64,000 nt of DNA from Rubrivivax sp. (lineage in GTDB: Bacteria > Pseudomonadota > Gammaproteobacteria > Burkholderiales > Burkholderiaceae_C): assembly GCA_027484825.1 (NCBI GenBank), contig JAIXSE010000032.1:62001-126000 (forward strand). The letters are read 5' to 3'. Shown here in pieces: positions 17,463-26,179 of the stretch. A program made the position numbers and the translations under genes. Each line of letters starts with the position of its first letter. Position 1 is the first letter of the stretch. The notes below the pieces were generated by a model. It searched no databases, was not told the origin of the DNA, and was given only the letters and a program-made list of their open reading frames with translations.

Positions 17463-19135
17463 GTTCGACCCCTGCATGGCTGGCGCAGGCCCAGGCTGAA
17501 GGCGTGCTGCCGCCACTGCCCCCGCTTCCCCCCGCGCGGCCCTGGCCGGTAGTGGCGCTGTCCGGCGTGGCCGCGTGGATCGTGGTGGTGCCGCTGATGG
17601 CGGCGTTTCTCTCGCTCTTCGGAGCGTTCTGGGGGCAGGGGCCCAGCGACTGGATCCTGGGCATCGGGCTGATCGCCCTGGGGCTGGTGCTGCTGCGCGG
17701 GACGGGGCGGGCCATCTTCCTGGAGCAGATGGGGTTGCCGCTGTTGTTGACCGGTCTTGTGAGCCTGGCGCATGCGCTCAACCGTCACATGAGCGAGCGG
17801 GAGGTCCAGGCCGTTCTGCTGGGCCTGGATGTGGTCCTGATCCTGCTGCTGCCGACCGCCTGGCTCCGCCAACTGCTGGGGGCGGCCGCAGCCGTCCTCA
17901 TGATGCTGCTGATCGGCAAGTGGCAACAGGCAGACCTGTATGCGCTCCCCTTCTGGCGAGAGGCCCACGTGGCAGCCGTGGTGGGCGGCCTCCTGATGGC
18001 GCTGCAGCAGCGGATGGGACGTCAGGCGCCCGGCGCCCGCTGGGCCGCAGTGATGGAACCTGCGCTGGGCGGCTGGTGGGTCGTTGTACTCGGCGTCCTG
18101 ATGCTGAGTGCGGGCTCGAGTTTTCTCATCAGTGGCGCCCTGCTACCGAAATGGGGTGGGAGCGCGTCAGTACCGACGTCTGACTACTGGCGCGGCATCC
18201 ATCTGGTGGTCCGCCTGGTGTCCGCGGCGCTGGTACTGGCGGGCGCCTGGGGGCTGGTCCGGGCCTGGCGGCCCACCCAGTCCTGGCGGTTGGCGCTGCC
18301 TGCCGGGGTCCTGGCTGGCGTGGCGCTGTTTCTTCCAACGCTGGGCGCCTGCCTGGCCGTGCTGTCCTTGATGCTCATCACCCGCCGCTGGCGTTTGGCT
18401 GCACTGGCGGCCCTGGCTGCCGTCTGGGTGCTGGGCAGCTTCTACTACCACTGGGCACTGCCCTTGCAGCAGAAGGCGCTGGTGATGGTGGGGGCAGGGG
18501 GCGTGCTCGCGGTCTGGGCCCTGTGGATGGCTCCGCCGCAAGACAAGGGGGCAGGTCCCACGCAGGATTCAGCGCCCCGGCAGCCGCAGACGAGCGCGGG
18601 CGTCGCTTCCCCCGCCTTCCCTTGGGCCCAGCCCCTGCTGGGCCTGTTTGCCCTGCTGGCGCTGCTCACGGTGAACCTGCTGGTTGTTCAGAAGGAAACG
18701 CTGATCCGCGAGGGCCGTCCGGTGTTTGTGCCACTGGCACCGGTGGACCCTCGCTCGCTCATGCAGGGCGACTACATGCAACTGGCCTATGCGCTGCCCG
18801 GCACCGGTCGATGGACACCCTCCGGCGCCGATCTGGTGGCGCAGCGCGACGGTGCGCTGTGGGGCGAACGCCGACGTGTGGCGGTGCAACTGGATGAACG
18901 CGGCATCGTGCGCTCGCCCCGCCTGCTGGCCGCAAACGAGCCGGTGCCCCCAGGCATGCTGGCGGTGGAACTCACGCCGGCCGACGGCGGCTGGACCCTG
19001 GTCAGCAATGCCTGGTACTTCAAGGAAGGCACACAAGCCCGATGGGTGGCAGCGCGTTATGGCGAATTCCGCCTGACGCCGGACGGCCGGGCCCTGCTGG
19101 TCAATCTGGTGGGGGAGGACCTGCGTCCGCTGTGA
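17459..19135 (+). CDS. DUF4401 plus GDYXXLXY-domain membrane protein (fusion)
   Basis: A 558-residue protein. The first 360 residues contain about ten hydrophobic helices fitting DUF4401. After a Gln/Pro/Ser linker comes another membrane helix (LLGLFALLALLTVNLLVV) and a soluble domain with LMQGDYMQLAYAL, the GDYXXLXY signature. These two parts are separate genes in many proteobacteria, so this is a fused form. The soluble domain probably lies in the periplasm. ATG 17459 overlaps the DUF2157 stop and has GGAGG upstream. Role unknown; an envelope or stress function is only a guess. Confidence 0.85.
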   Translation: MSSTPAWLAQAQAEGVLPPLPPLPPARPWPVVALSGVAAWIVVVPLMAAFLSLFGAFWGQGPSDWILGIGLIALGLVLLRGTGRAIFLEQMGLPLLLTGLVSLAHALNRHMSEREVQAVLLGLDVVLILLLPTAWLRQLLGAAAAVLMMLLIGKWQQADLYALPFWREAHVAAVVGGLLMALQQRMGRQAPGARWAAVMEPALGGWWVVVLGVLMLSAGSSFLISGALLPKWGGSASVPTSDYWRGIHLVVRLVSAALVLAGAWGLVRAWRPTQSWRLALPAGVLAGVALFLPTLGACLAVLSLMLITRRWRLAALAALAAVWVLGSFYYHWALPLQQKALVMVGAGGVLAVWALWMAPPQDKGAGPTQDSAPRQPQTSAGVASPAFPWAQPLLGLFALLALLTVNLLVVQKETLIREGRPVFVPLAPVDPRSLMQGDYMQLAYALPGTGRWTPSGADLVAQRDGALWGERRRVAVQLDERGIVRSPRLLAANEPVPPGMLAVELTPADGGWTLVSNAWYFKEGTQARWVAARYGEFRLTPDGRALLVNLVGEDLRPL

Positions 19136-19175
19136 GGGGGCGCAGGCAGCGCGTCAGGGGCGGGCGGCGGGGCTT

Positions 19176-19466
19176 TCAGTCCCCATGCAGGCCTTCCGGC
19201 TCCCCACCATCGATCAGCAGGTCAATGATTTCACGGGCGAAGGCGAGGGCTTCTTCAGCGGTGGCAAAGTAGTACTCCCCGCCCAGGTCGGCCACATCGC
19301 CTTCCGGACCTACATGCACCACCGACCAGCCTTCCGCACCGCCGCCAATGGCGCACACGCCGAAACTGCCCGGCGCGAGGTCGCGGGCCGAGCCGGCGGT
19401 GATGAAGATATCTTTGTCCCGATGGGCGTAATAACGTTTGAGCACGAGGAGCTTTGATGAAGGCAA
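19176..19466 (-). CDS. Hypothetical 96-residue protein
   Basis: A small acidic protein (LKRYYAHRDKDIFITAGSARDLAPG, then FATAEEALAFAREIIDLLIDGG). The composition is coherent and its C-terminal amphipathic helix looks real. Start is uncertain: TTG 19466 overlaps the start of the divergent DUF427 gene, while GTG 19445 would avoid this. No ribosome binding site stands out. No family recognised. Confidence 0.55.
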   Translation of the reverse strand: MPSSKLLVLKRYYAHRDKDIFITAGSARDLAPGSFGVCAIGGGAEGWSVVHVGPEGDVADLGGEYYFATAEEALAFAREIIDLLIDGGEPEGLHGD

Positions 19467-19738
19467 TCTGGAACGGCGTGGTGATCGCCGAGAGCAATGA
19501 CACCGTGGTGGTGGAAGGCAATCACTACTTCCCCGCCGCGTCCCTGAAGCGTGAGTACACCACCTTCAGCAATCACCGCACCTCCTGCCCCTGGAAAGGT
19601 CAGGCCCACTACTTTAGCCTGCTGGTCAATGGCGACATGAATCCGGATGCCGTGTGGTACTACCCGGAGCCCAGCGAGGCGGCGGCGCAGATCAAGGACC
19701 GTGTCGCCTTCTGGAAGGGCGTGCAGGTGGTGGAGTAA
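19457..19738 (+). CDS. DUF427 domain protein
   Basis: A 93-residue protein with the DUF427 pattern: IWNGVVIAESNDTVVVEGNHYFP, then CPWKGQAHYFSLLV and VWYYPEPSEAA. Members are small beta-barrel proteins of unknown function, sometimes noted as nucleotidyltransferase-like. ATG 19457 is preceded by GAGGAG. The gene is divergent from, and overlaps by a few bases, the small gene on the other strand. Confidence 0.9.
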   Translation: MKAIWNGVVIAESNDTVVVEGNHYFPAASLKREYTTFSNHRTSCPWKGQAHYFSLLVNGDMNPDAVWYYPEPSEAAAQIKDRVAFWKGVQVVE

Positions 19739-19756
19739 GCCCTCGCCGGGTCGCAC

Positions 19757-21052
19757 TCAACTGTCGCGCGGCCACAGTACCCACATGCGCAGCGGCTGCT
19801 TCATGCGGCCGGCCTGCGCCTCGGCCTGTTCGCCCCATCCCCAGAAGAAGTCGGCCCGCACTGCGCCGGTGATGGCCGCGCCGGTGTCCTGCGCCATCAC
19901 CAGGCGGCGCAGCGGGGTGGGGGACAGCGGCTCGGTCGTGTCCAGCCATACCGGCGTTCCATAGGGGACGCTGGCTTTGTCCACCGCAATCGAGCGGCCC
20001 GGTGTCAAGGGCACGCCCTGTCCGCCCTTGGGCCCGACGGTCGGGTCCAGCAGCGGCTCTTCCCGGAAGAACACATAGCGCGGATTGGCCCACAGCGCGT
20101 CCTTGACCCGCTGCGGATTGCGCCGGGCCCAGTCCTTGATCAGCGGCCAGGACGCCTCGCCCGGTCGCAGCTCCCCTTGCGCCACCAGCCATTGCCCCAC
20201 CGACCGGTAAGGCTGCTCGTTGTGGGCCGCAAAGGACAGGCGCACCCAGCGGCTGCTGCCATCAGCTTCCGTCAGCCGCAAGCGTCCGCTGCCCTGGATC
20301 TGCATCACCAGCGCATCCAGCGGGTCCTGCACCCAGGCCAGGCTGAAGCGGTTGAGCCGGTTGTTGCTCTCGATCTGCGCTCGGGTGTCATAGGGTTTCC
20401 GGGCGGCCAGATCCTGGGGCGGGGCCAGCAGCGGCACGCGGAAGTCACCGCCGGTCTGGCGGCGCGCTTCCAGCTGCGGTTCGTAATAGCCAGTGGCCAG
20501 GCCGTTCGGATCGCCCTCCGCGGATTCCACCCGGTAGGGCTGCAGCCGCTTCATCAACCAGGTGGTGATGACCCAATCATCGCTGGGCCGCAGCCGCAGC
20601 GCCTCGGTGCAGAAGGACAACCAGCCCGGCATCGGTCGTTCACAGCCGCGCAGCAGCGCCGGCCACCACTCCAGCGCCCGGTCTTGCCCCCAGCCGGGCA
20701 ACTCGTCCCAGCCCGCCTCCACCCAGCGTGAGCGCTCCCGGGCCAGCGTCCGGCGCGGGGTGGTGTCCAGGTCACCGTTCAGCAGCCGAGCCGGGTCCAC
20801 AGGCACGCGGGCTGCCGGAGCAGGCGGCACCGTGGACGTGGACGTGGGCGGCAGGACCGAGCCTGGCGCTCGAGCCCCTGCAGGCGGCAGCGCAGGCGTG
20901 CTGCCGGGTTCCCGCACCACCGGCGGTGCACCGCAAGCGACCAGCACGCCTAGAATCGCCCCGACCGCTGTCAGGCGGACGATGCGACCCGGGGCGACCA
21001 GGACGTTTCGATGGACCTCAGAGCCCGGGCGAAGGAGACCGCAATACATCAT
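19757..21052 (-). CDS. mltA: Membrane-bound lytic murein transglycosylase A
   Basis: Outer-membrane lipoprotein that cleaves peptidoglycan with formation of 1,6-anhydromuramic products. The leader ends in ILGVLVACG, a good lipobox with Cys as lipidation site. Then the MltA domain: TGYYEPQLEARR, FRVPLLAPPQDL, MQIQGSGRLRL, and the terminal 3D domain with AVDKASVPYGTPVWLDT and MAQDTGAAITGAVRADFFWG carrying catalytic and structural Asp residues. Start is ATG 21052 or 21049. The start region overlaps the first bases of a small divergent gene. Confidence 0.93.
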   Translation of the reverse strand: MMYCGLLRPGSEVHRNVLVAPGRIVRLTAVGAILGVLVACGAPPVVREPGSTPALPPAGARAPGSVLPPTSTSTVPPAPAARVPVDPARLLNGDLDTTPRRTLARERSRWVEAGWDELPGWGQDRALEWWPALLRGCERPMPGWLSFCTEALRLRPSDDWVITTWLMKRLQPYRVESAEGDPNGLATGYYEPQLEARRQTGGDFRVPLLAPPQDLAARKPYDTRAQIESNNRLNRFSLAWVQDPLDALVMQIQGSGRLRLTEADGSSRWVRLSFAAHNEQPYRSVGQWLVAQGELRPGEASWPLIKDWARRNPQRVKDALWANPRYVFFREEPLLDPTVGPKGGQGVPLTPGRSIAVDKASVPYGTPVWLDTTEPLSPTPLRRLVMAQDTGAAITGAVRADFFWGWGEQAEAQAGRMKQPLRMWVLWPRDS

Positions 21053-21167
21053 GAGCGTGATTCTGCTGGAGGCTTTAGGCGCCTTGGCGCTGCTCGTTTT
21101 CATTGTCTGGTGGACCATGTTCTCCGGCCGCAAAGGCGGTGAGCGCCCGGACGATTCCGAGCGCTGA
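21051..21167 (+). CDS. Predicted 38-residue single-span membrane protein
   Basis: The frame from ATG 21051 encodes MSVILLEALGALALLVFIVWW, then TMFSGRKGGERPDDSER and a stop. It has one hydrophobic helix and a positive, then acidic tail, the normal profile of small inner-membrane proteins. A GAAGGAGA stretch lies about a dozen bases upstream, slightly far for a ribosome binding site. It is divergent from mltA with the two start codons overlapping. No family is recognised. It is supported by composition only. Confidence 0.5.
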   Translation: MSVILLEALGALALLVFIVWWTMFSGRKGGERPDDSER

Positions 21168-21184
21168 CTCGCCACGCGTCATCC

Positions 21185-23275
21185 CTAGCCCCTGGGGGGC
21201 AGGAAGAAGCTGAGCGGCCGGGACCGGATCCGGGCCCAGATGGCCGCGCGCACCCGCCTGCGGTCCGCCAGCTTGATGCCCCGTGAGCGCAGGGCCACCC
21301 GGAAGGCCAGGGTGAAGCTCACCCCCACATTCAGCAGGCCGGTGCCCACAATACCGATCACGCAGGACCAGAAGGGCCAGTGCTGGACCACGTCCGTCCC
21401 CAGCGCGCCGGCGGCGGCGGCCAGCTGACCGGTGGACAGGGTGACGTGACGCGCCTCCAGCGGCAGGCCGAAGAACCCCAGCAGCGCGGGCACCAGCCCC
21501 AGCATCAGGCCCAGGCTGATGTTGGCCGTCAGGCCGGAGATGTTCTCCCGCCACCACTGCGCCCAGTGCTTGGCCCGGTTGCTGCCCACCACCGCCACGA
21601 TGCGCGGGTTCCAGGCAATGGCGCTGTCCAGGCGGAAGAAGACGAACCAGTTTTCGACCCAGCCGGCGATGAGGCTGGAGAGGAACAGCAGCACGCCGGT
21701 ACAGGCGGCAAACACCAGGGTCGGGCCCAGCACGGTGAGGCTGTGCAGCACATGCTCGGCTTCCTTGGCGCCCACCAGCGGCCGGCCGAACACCCACTGC
21801 GCCAGCACCTGCACGCCCAGCACCATGGGGGCGGCCAGGGCCAGGTTGCCGATGATGCCGGCGGTCTGGGAGCGGAACAGATGGACCACCTCGTCCACAA
21901 AACTTTGCAGGCCGGACTCGCTGTCGATGTGGCGCAGCTTCTCGGCCAGGGCCGGTGCGGTCATGGCCGGCTGCTTGGTGGCCACCGTCCAGTGCAGCAG
22001 GTGGATGATCACGAAGCTCAGGGCGTAATTCACCCCCGCCCAGAATCCGCCCCAGAAGGCCGACAGGCCCACCGCCATGATGGCGAACTTGGCGAAGGTC
22101 GTGCCCGCGATCACCACGCCGCCGCCGGCGGCGCGACGCAGCATGTCGCCGTATTCCTCGCGGTTGCGGGTGATGTAGTGCTCGCCGGTCTCCGCGCTGC
22201 GCTCGGCCACCTTGCGGGCCAGCAGCGAATAGTGGCGACCGAACAGCGTGCGGATGCTGCGACGCTCATGCACCACCCGCACCAGGTTGGCCACCAGGCG
22301 CAGCAGCTCGCGGCGCGGATGGTCGGCCAGCAGGCAGTCCAGCAGCTCCTCGATGCGACGCAGCCGTGCCTGCATCTGCTCGACGCCGAACATCAGGTCC
22401 ACCGAGACGCCGTGTTCTTCCAGATGGTCCGGCACCGAGGCCACCGCCGCGCGGCATTCATCCATCAGCGCCCGCAGGTATTGCAACTGGGCGGGCAGGT
22501 GGGTCCGGTCGCCGTCCTCCAGCGAATGTTCGACCCGTTCCCAGGCGGTGGCCAGATTCCGGAACGGACGGCTGACCAGGCGCTTGGGATCCATGCGCAC
22601 CCGCAGCGCCCCGGAAAGTCCCGCTGAACGCACCGCGCTCACCAGCACGGTGATGGCGCTGCGCATCTCATCGCGCCAGTCCCCTTCCGGCGCGCCGGCA
22701 AACAGCAGGCTCAGCCGCTCCAGCAGCTCGTCGTCGATGGCGTTGATCCAGTCGGCGTCGGTCTCGTCGTGGAACAGCAGTTCAAACAGTTCGGCCAGAT
22801 CGCGGGTGTCGGCCGTCATCGGCAGCAGGCGACGGCGCAGGCGGCCCAGGAATTCGCCCCACAGCGCCATGCGCGGCGCAAAGCCCACTTCGGCGAAGAG
22901 ACTGATGGCATCGGTCTCGGCCCACACACTGGCCATGACCCCGGCAAAGGCCTGGGCATGATCGGGATGGCGTTCCAGCAGGCTGAGCAGATGACGCAGG
23001 CGGCGCAGCGGCAGCGGGGTGGCGTCGGTGCTTGTCCCTCCCGTGCCCGTGCCTGTGCCTGTGCCTGTCCCTGTCCCTGTCCCCGTGACTGGTCCCGCGA
23101 CTGGTCCGGCCGCAGCGCCCGCAGCCGCCGTGGCACTCGCCCGCACATCCTTGAGCGGCGCCCGCCGCAGCCAGTCCACCAGACGGACCAGCCAGAGATT
23201 GCGTTCAGCCAGCGGTGCCTGGGGATGGGCTGCATTGAGCAGCGCCGTGAGGTCCCAACCGCGCGACTTCGGCAT
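21185..23275 (-). CDS. Gcr-type 'site-specific recombinase' family membrane protein (PF10136-like)
   Basis: A 696-residue protein of a family annotated as site-specific recombinase Gcr, although the sequence has several membrane helices and no recombinase motif I can see. The soluble N-terminal half (to about 360) is helical. The C-terminal half has six or more hydrophobic segments (for example GVVIAGTTFAKFAIMAVGLS and MVLGVQVLAQWVFG). Near residues 60-80 is a low-complexity (GT)n stretch encoded by hexanucleotide repeats. Its ATG overlaps the apaG stop (TGATG), so the two are translationally coupled. Confidence 0.8.
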   Translation of the reverse strand: MPKSRGWDLTALLNAAHPQAPLAERNLWLVRLVDWLRRAPLKDVRASATAAAGAAAGPVAGPVTGTGTGTGTGTGTGTGGTSTDATPLPLRRLRHLLSLLERHPDHAQAFAGVMASVWAETDAISLFAEVGFAPRMALWGEFLGRLRRRLLPMTADTRDLAELFELLFHDETDADWINAIDDELLERLSLLFAGAPEGDWRDEMRSAITVLVSAVRSAGLSGALRVRMDPKRLVSRPFRNLATAWERVEHSLEDGDRTHLPAQLQYLRALMDECRAAVASVPDHLEEHGVSVDLMFGVEQMQARLRRIEELLDCLLADHPRRELLRLVANLVRVVHERRSIRTLFGRHYSLLARKVAERSAETGEHYITRNREEYGDMLRRAAGGGVVIAGTTFAKFAIMAVGLSAFWGGFWAGVNYALSFVIIHLLHWTVATKQPAMTAPALAEKLRHIDSESGLQSFVDEVVHLFRSQTAGIIGNLALAAPMVLGVQVLAQWVFGRPLVGAKEAEHVLHSLTVLGPTLVFAACTGVLLFLSSLIAGWVENWFVFFRLDSAIAWNPRIVAVVGSNRAKHWAQWWRENISGLTANISLGLMLGLVPALLGFFGLPLEARHVTLSTGQLAAAAGALGTDVVQHWPFWSCVIGIVGTGLLNVGVSFTLAFRVALRSRGIKLADRRRVRAAIWARIRSRPLSFFLPPRG

Positions 23276-23649
23276 CAGTGCAGCGAGCCGGCCTCGGCCA
23301 GCAGGAATTCGGGTACGTCGGCGTAGAAGACGTCCGCGGCGTCAGTCACGCACAGGAAGCGGCCGCTCATGCTGCCCTGCTTGGTGGCGATCTGCGCCCA
23401 GGAGCTGTACTGGAAGCGCTCGCCGGGTTGCAGCAGCGGCTGGTGGCCGACCACTGCCAGGCCATGCACTTGCTGGTGGTGGCCATTGGCATCGGTGATG
23501 GTCCAGTGCCGGCCGATCAATTGGCCGGCGACGTCGCCCTGGTTCTCGATGGTGATGGTGTAGCTGAAGGCGTACTGGCCGCGATCAGGGAAGGTCTGCT
23601 CGGCCAGCGGTTCAACGACGACGGTGCAGTGAAAGTGCGGATGTGCCAT
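23275..23649 (-). CDS. apaG: ApaG domain protein
   Basis: A 124-residue protein with the ApaG fold pattern: FSYTITIENQGDVAGQLIGRHWTITDANGHHQQVHG, then VVGHQPLLQPGERFQYSSW and GSMSGRF. The family is linked genetically to Co2+/Mg2+ resistance, and its biochemical role is unsettled. ATG 23649 gives the usual length. It is the first gene of a pair with the Gcr-like gene. Confidence 0.95.
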   Translation of the reverse strand: MAHPHFHCTVVVEPLAEQTFPDRGQYAFSYTITIENQGDVAGQLIGRHWTITDANGHHQQVHGLAVVGHQPLLQPGERFQYSSWAQIATKQGSMSGRFLCVTDAADVFYADVPEFLLAEAGSLH

Positions 23650-23706
23650 TGGATCGATTCTAGGGTGGGCTTGGTTTATGCTGACTCCCACAAGACTGTA
23701 GATCTT

Positions 23707-24603
23707 ATGGAGACACCTCAGGGTCCGGCTGATGTGACGTTGCCCCACCGTGTGTCGCGGCGTGGGGTGCTGCTTCGATGGGCCGGGCTCGCGGGGCCTG
23801 CTGCGGTGCTGATGGCGGCGGCGGATCGGACGCTGGCCGCAGGTCCCATCCAGCCCACGTCGCCCCCTGCAGTGCAACCCACAGCGCAGCCCACCCTGCA
23901 GCCCGCGCTGCCGGAGATCACCCTGCGCACCGCCGCCCAAAGCGGCTCGCCGATCAAATTCGCCCCGGGCGACGCCCAGCATCCGGGCCTCTGCGCCGAG
24001 GTGGCGGCGGCGCTGCAGCAGGCGGACCCGCAGTTGCATCTCGCGGGCCTGGACCGGCTGGTGCCGCTGCGTCGGCTGGAACTGATGCTGGCCACCGATG
24101 AGCTGGATGTCTTCCTGTGCATGCTGCCCTCCGAGCGACGTCGGGAGATGATGCGCTTCCTGCCGGTGCCGCTCTACCGCGTGCGTCATGTGCTGATGGT
24201 GCGGGCGGGCACCCCCACGCCCCGGTCCTGGACCTCGCTGCGCGCCTTCGCCCGGCGCAAGCCGGTGCTGCTGGTGCAGGGCAGCCAGTTGGCGGTGTCC
24301 TTGCAACAGGCGGACGTGAACCACGTCGAGGCCGCCAAGTCGGAGGTGGATGCGGTGCACATGCTGCTGCGCGGACGCGCCGATGCCGTCTACGGCCAGG
24401 ACATGGCCCTGCGCCATGCCGTGCGCCTGGCCGGCATCGACGAGCGGGAGGTCGAGTTCGGCCCCTTCGCCTTCGAGGAGCAGCCCCAGCTTGTGGCCGT
24501 CTCGCGGCGGTTGCCGGAAGCGGTGGTGGAGCGGCTCTCCGAACGGCTGCGCCAGTTGCAAAGCAGCGGGGAGCTGAGCCGCATCGTGGATCGTTACCGC
24601 TAG
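23707..24603 (+). CDS. Periplasmic solute-binding protein, family 3-like
   Basis: A 298-residue protein with a twin-arginine-like leader ([22 protein letters not shown]) and a Pro/Gln/Thr linker. The remainder resembles amino-acid-type solute-binding domains ([12 protein letters not shown], then [17 protein letters not shown], then [12 protein letters not shown]). It lacks a neighbouring ABC permease, so it may be an orphan sensor or binding protein. ATG 23707 was chosen; earlier in-frame codons would overlap apaG. The domain assignment is moderately sure, ligand unknown. Confidence 0.75.
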   Translation: METPQGPADVTLPHRVSRRGVLLRWAGLAGPAAVLMAAADRTLAAGPIQPTSPPAVQPTAQPTLQPALPEITLRTAAQSGSPIKFAPGDAQHPGLCAEVAAALQQADPQLHLAGLDRLVPLRRLELMLATDELDVFLCMLPSERRREMMRFLPVPLYRVRHVLMVRAGTPTPRSWTSLRAFARRKPVLLVQGSQLAVSLQQADVNHVEAAKSEVDAVHMLLRGRADAVYGQDMALRHAVRLAGIDEREVEFGPFAFEEQPQLVAVSRRLPEAVVERLSERLRQLQSSGELSRIVDRYR

Positions 24604-24724
24604 CGAAGCGCTGCACAATTCCTCGCGGCGGATGGGGCCCCGTCCCCCGGGACCGCCCCCGCCGCAGCCGGCCTTCCTACAATCATGGACTTTCCCGTGC
24701 CACGCCGCCTGCGGCCTCTTTGTC

Positions 24725-25411
24725 ATGACGCCTCCCACCCATCGCATCGCCCCCAGCATCCTGTCCGCCGATTTCGCCAATCTGGGCGCGGAAGTCCGGC
24801 AGGTCCTGGCCGCTGGCGCGGACTGGATCCACTTTGACGTGATGGACAACCATTACGTGCCCAACCTGACCTTCGGCCCGATGGTCTGCGAGGCCCTCAA
24901 GAAACATGCGGTCAAGCCGGACGGCACGCCCGCGCCCATCGACGTGCACCTGATGGTCCAGCCGGTGGACGCCCTGGCACAGGCCTTCTGCCGCGCCGGT
25001 GCCGACCTGGTCAGCTTCCACCCGGAAGCCAGCCAGCATGTGGACCGCACGCTGCAGCTGATCAAGGGTGAGGGCGCCAAGGCGGGTCTGGTCTTCAACC
25101 CTGGCACGCCGCTGGATGTGCTGGAGTGGGTGATCGACAAGGTCGATCTGGTGCTGATCATGAGCGTGAACCCTGGCTTTGGCGGTCAGAGCTTCATCCC
25201 CTCGGCCCTCAAGAAGCTGCAGCAGGCCAAGGCCCTCATCCAGGCCAGCGGCCGCGACATCCGCCTGGAGATTGATGGCGGCGTGAAGGTGGACAACATC
25301 CGCGAGATTGCCGATGCCGGTGCCGACACCTTCGTCGCCGGCTCGGCCATCTTCGGCAAGCCCGACTACAAGGCCGTGATCGACGCCATGCGCGCCGAAC
25401 TGGCCCGCTGA
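24725..25411 (+). CDS. rpe: Ribulose-phosphate 3-epimerase
   Basis: Interconverts D-ribulose-5-phosphate and D-xylulose-5-phosphate in the pentose phosphate and Calvin pathways. The TIM barrel shows [13 protein letters not shown], the metal/acid motif [45 protein letters not shown] and LEIDGGV. The 228 residues match the family. ATG 24725 is the natural start. The downstream phosphatase follows by two bases. Confidence 0.96.
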   Translation: MTPPTHRIAPSILSADFANLGAEVRQVLAAGADWIHFDVMDNHYVPNLTFGPMVCEALKKHAVKPDGTPAPIDVHLMVQPVDALAQAFCRAGADLVSFHPEASQHVDRTLQLIKGEGAKAGLVFNPGTPLDVLEWVIDKVDLVLIMSVNPGFGGQSFIPSALKKLQQAKALIQASGRDIRLEIDGGVKVDNIREIADAGADTFVAGSAIFGKPDYKAVIDAMRAELAR

Positions 25412-25413
25412 TC

Positions 25414-25893
25414 TTGACGCGCCTGCTGCTCGTCTGCGCGGCCAACCTGTGCCGCTCGCCCATGGCGGAGGCGGTGCTGCGCGGCCATGCCGCACGCCTG
25501 GGGCTGAGCCAGGTCGCGTCGGCGGGCGTGTGGGCGTCCTCTCGCGGCCAGGACGCCGACCGACGTACGGTGCAGGCGCTGCAGGCGCGTGGCTACGGGC
25601 TGGACCGCCGCTGGCGCTCGCGCCGAGTGCGGACCGAAGACTTTGATGACTTTGACCTGCTGCTGGCGATGGACCGGGACGTCCTGCGCGGCCTGGAGGC
25701 CCAGCGGCCTGCCCGCTCACCCGCCCGTCTGGCGCTGTTCCTGCAGGGCATGACCGGCCTGGGCCGAGACGAGGTGCCCGATCCTTACTTCGGCACGGCC
25801 GAAGGTTTTGAGCGTGTGCTGGACCTCATCGAGGCCCGGACGCAGGCCTGGCCTGCGCCGGCGGCGCTGATGCGTCACTTCACGCCGGACTGA
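25414..25893 (+). CDS. Low-molecular-weight protein tyrosine phosphatase
   Basis: A 159-residue phosphatase. The P-loop VCAANLCRSP matches Cx5R with Cys as nucleophile and Arg for phosphate binding. The acid Asp lies in VPDPYFG. TTG 25414 is the likely start because the family begins a few residues before the loop. Such proteins often regulate exopolysaccharide synthesis; here the neighbour rpe gives no hint. Confidence 0.9.
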   Translation: MTRLLLVCAANLCRSPMAEAVLRGHAARLGLSQVASAGVWASSRGQDADRRTVQALQARGYGLDRRWRSRRVRTEDFDDFDLLLAMDRDVLRGLEAQRPARSPARLALFLQGMTGLGRDEVPDPYFGTAEGFERVLDLIEARTQAWPAPAALMRHFTPD

Positions 25894-25998
25894 GCCTCAC
25901 GCTGTCATCTCCGGCAAGGCCTGCCAAGGTCTTGGACGGTCATGCGAGCGGCATGGCGCGACGATGTGGCGCCGTGCCTGGTGGCAACGCTCGATGCC

Positions 25999-26096
25999 GG
26001 AAGGTGCAGGGGCGGGTGCCTTTTGCGGAAGTCAAGGAGGAGGAGCCGAAGGCGACGGGGGACATGTAGCAAAAGGTGCCCGCCCCTGCGCCTTCC
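25999..26096. repeat. Structured hairpin element, copy 1
   Basis: Left arm 25999-26026 and right arm 26069-26096 pair over 28 bases with three G-T(U) wobbles and no true mismatch. They close a 42-base core: GGAAGTCAAGGAGGAG at 26027-26042, an inner hairpin GCC-GAA-GGC, then GGGGGACATG. A second copy with the same core and a different stem lies at 60651-60742. Both lie between convergent genes in the same orientation on this strand. The core carries several GGA triplets and an AAGGAGG sequence. Candidates are a structured RNA or a dispersed structured repeat. Confidence 0.75.
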
Positions 26097-26147
26097 AGCG
26101 CAGTCAGAGGACAGCTCCCGCGCCTTCCAGCGCAGTCAGCGGACAGC
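26088..26147. repeat. Two 28-bp direct repeats, period 32
   Basis: The sequence beginning GCGCCTTCCAGCGCAGTCAG at 26088-26115 recurs at 26120-26147 with one difference in 28 bases. The first copy overlaps the right arm of the hairpin element. This stretch, with the rest of 25894-26179, carries no gene; it separates the converging phosphatase and RND genes. Confidence 0.8.
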
Positions 26148-26179
26148 CCCCGCCCCCACTGCCCCCGCGACCCCGAAGG

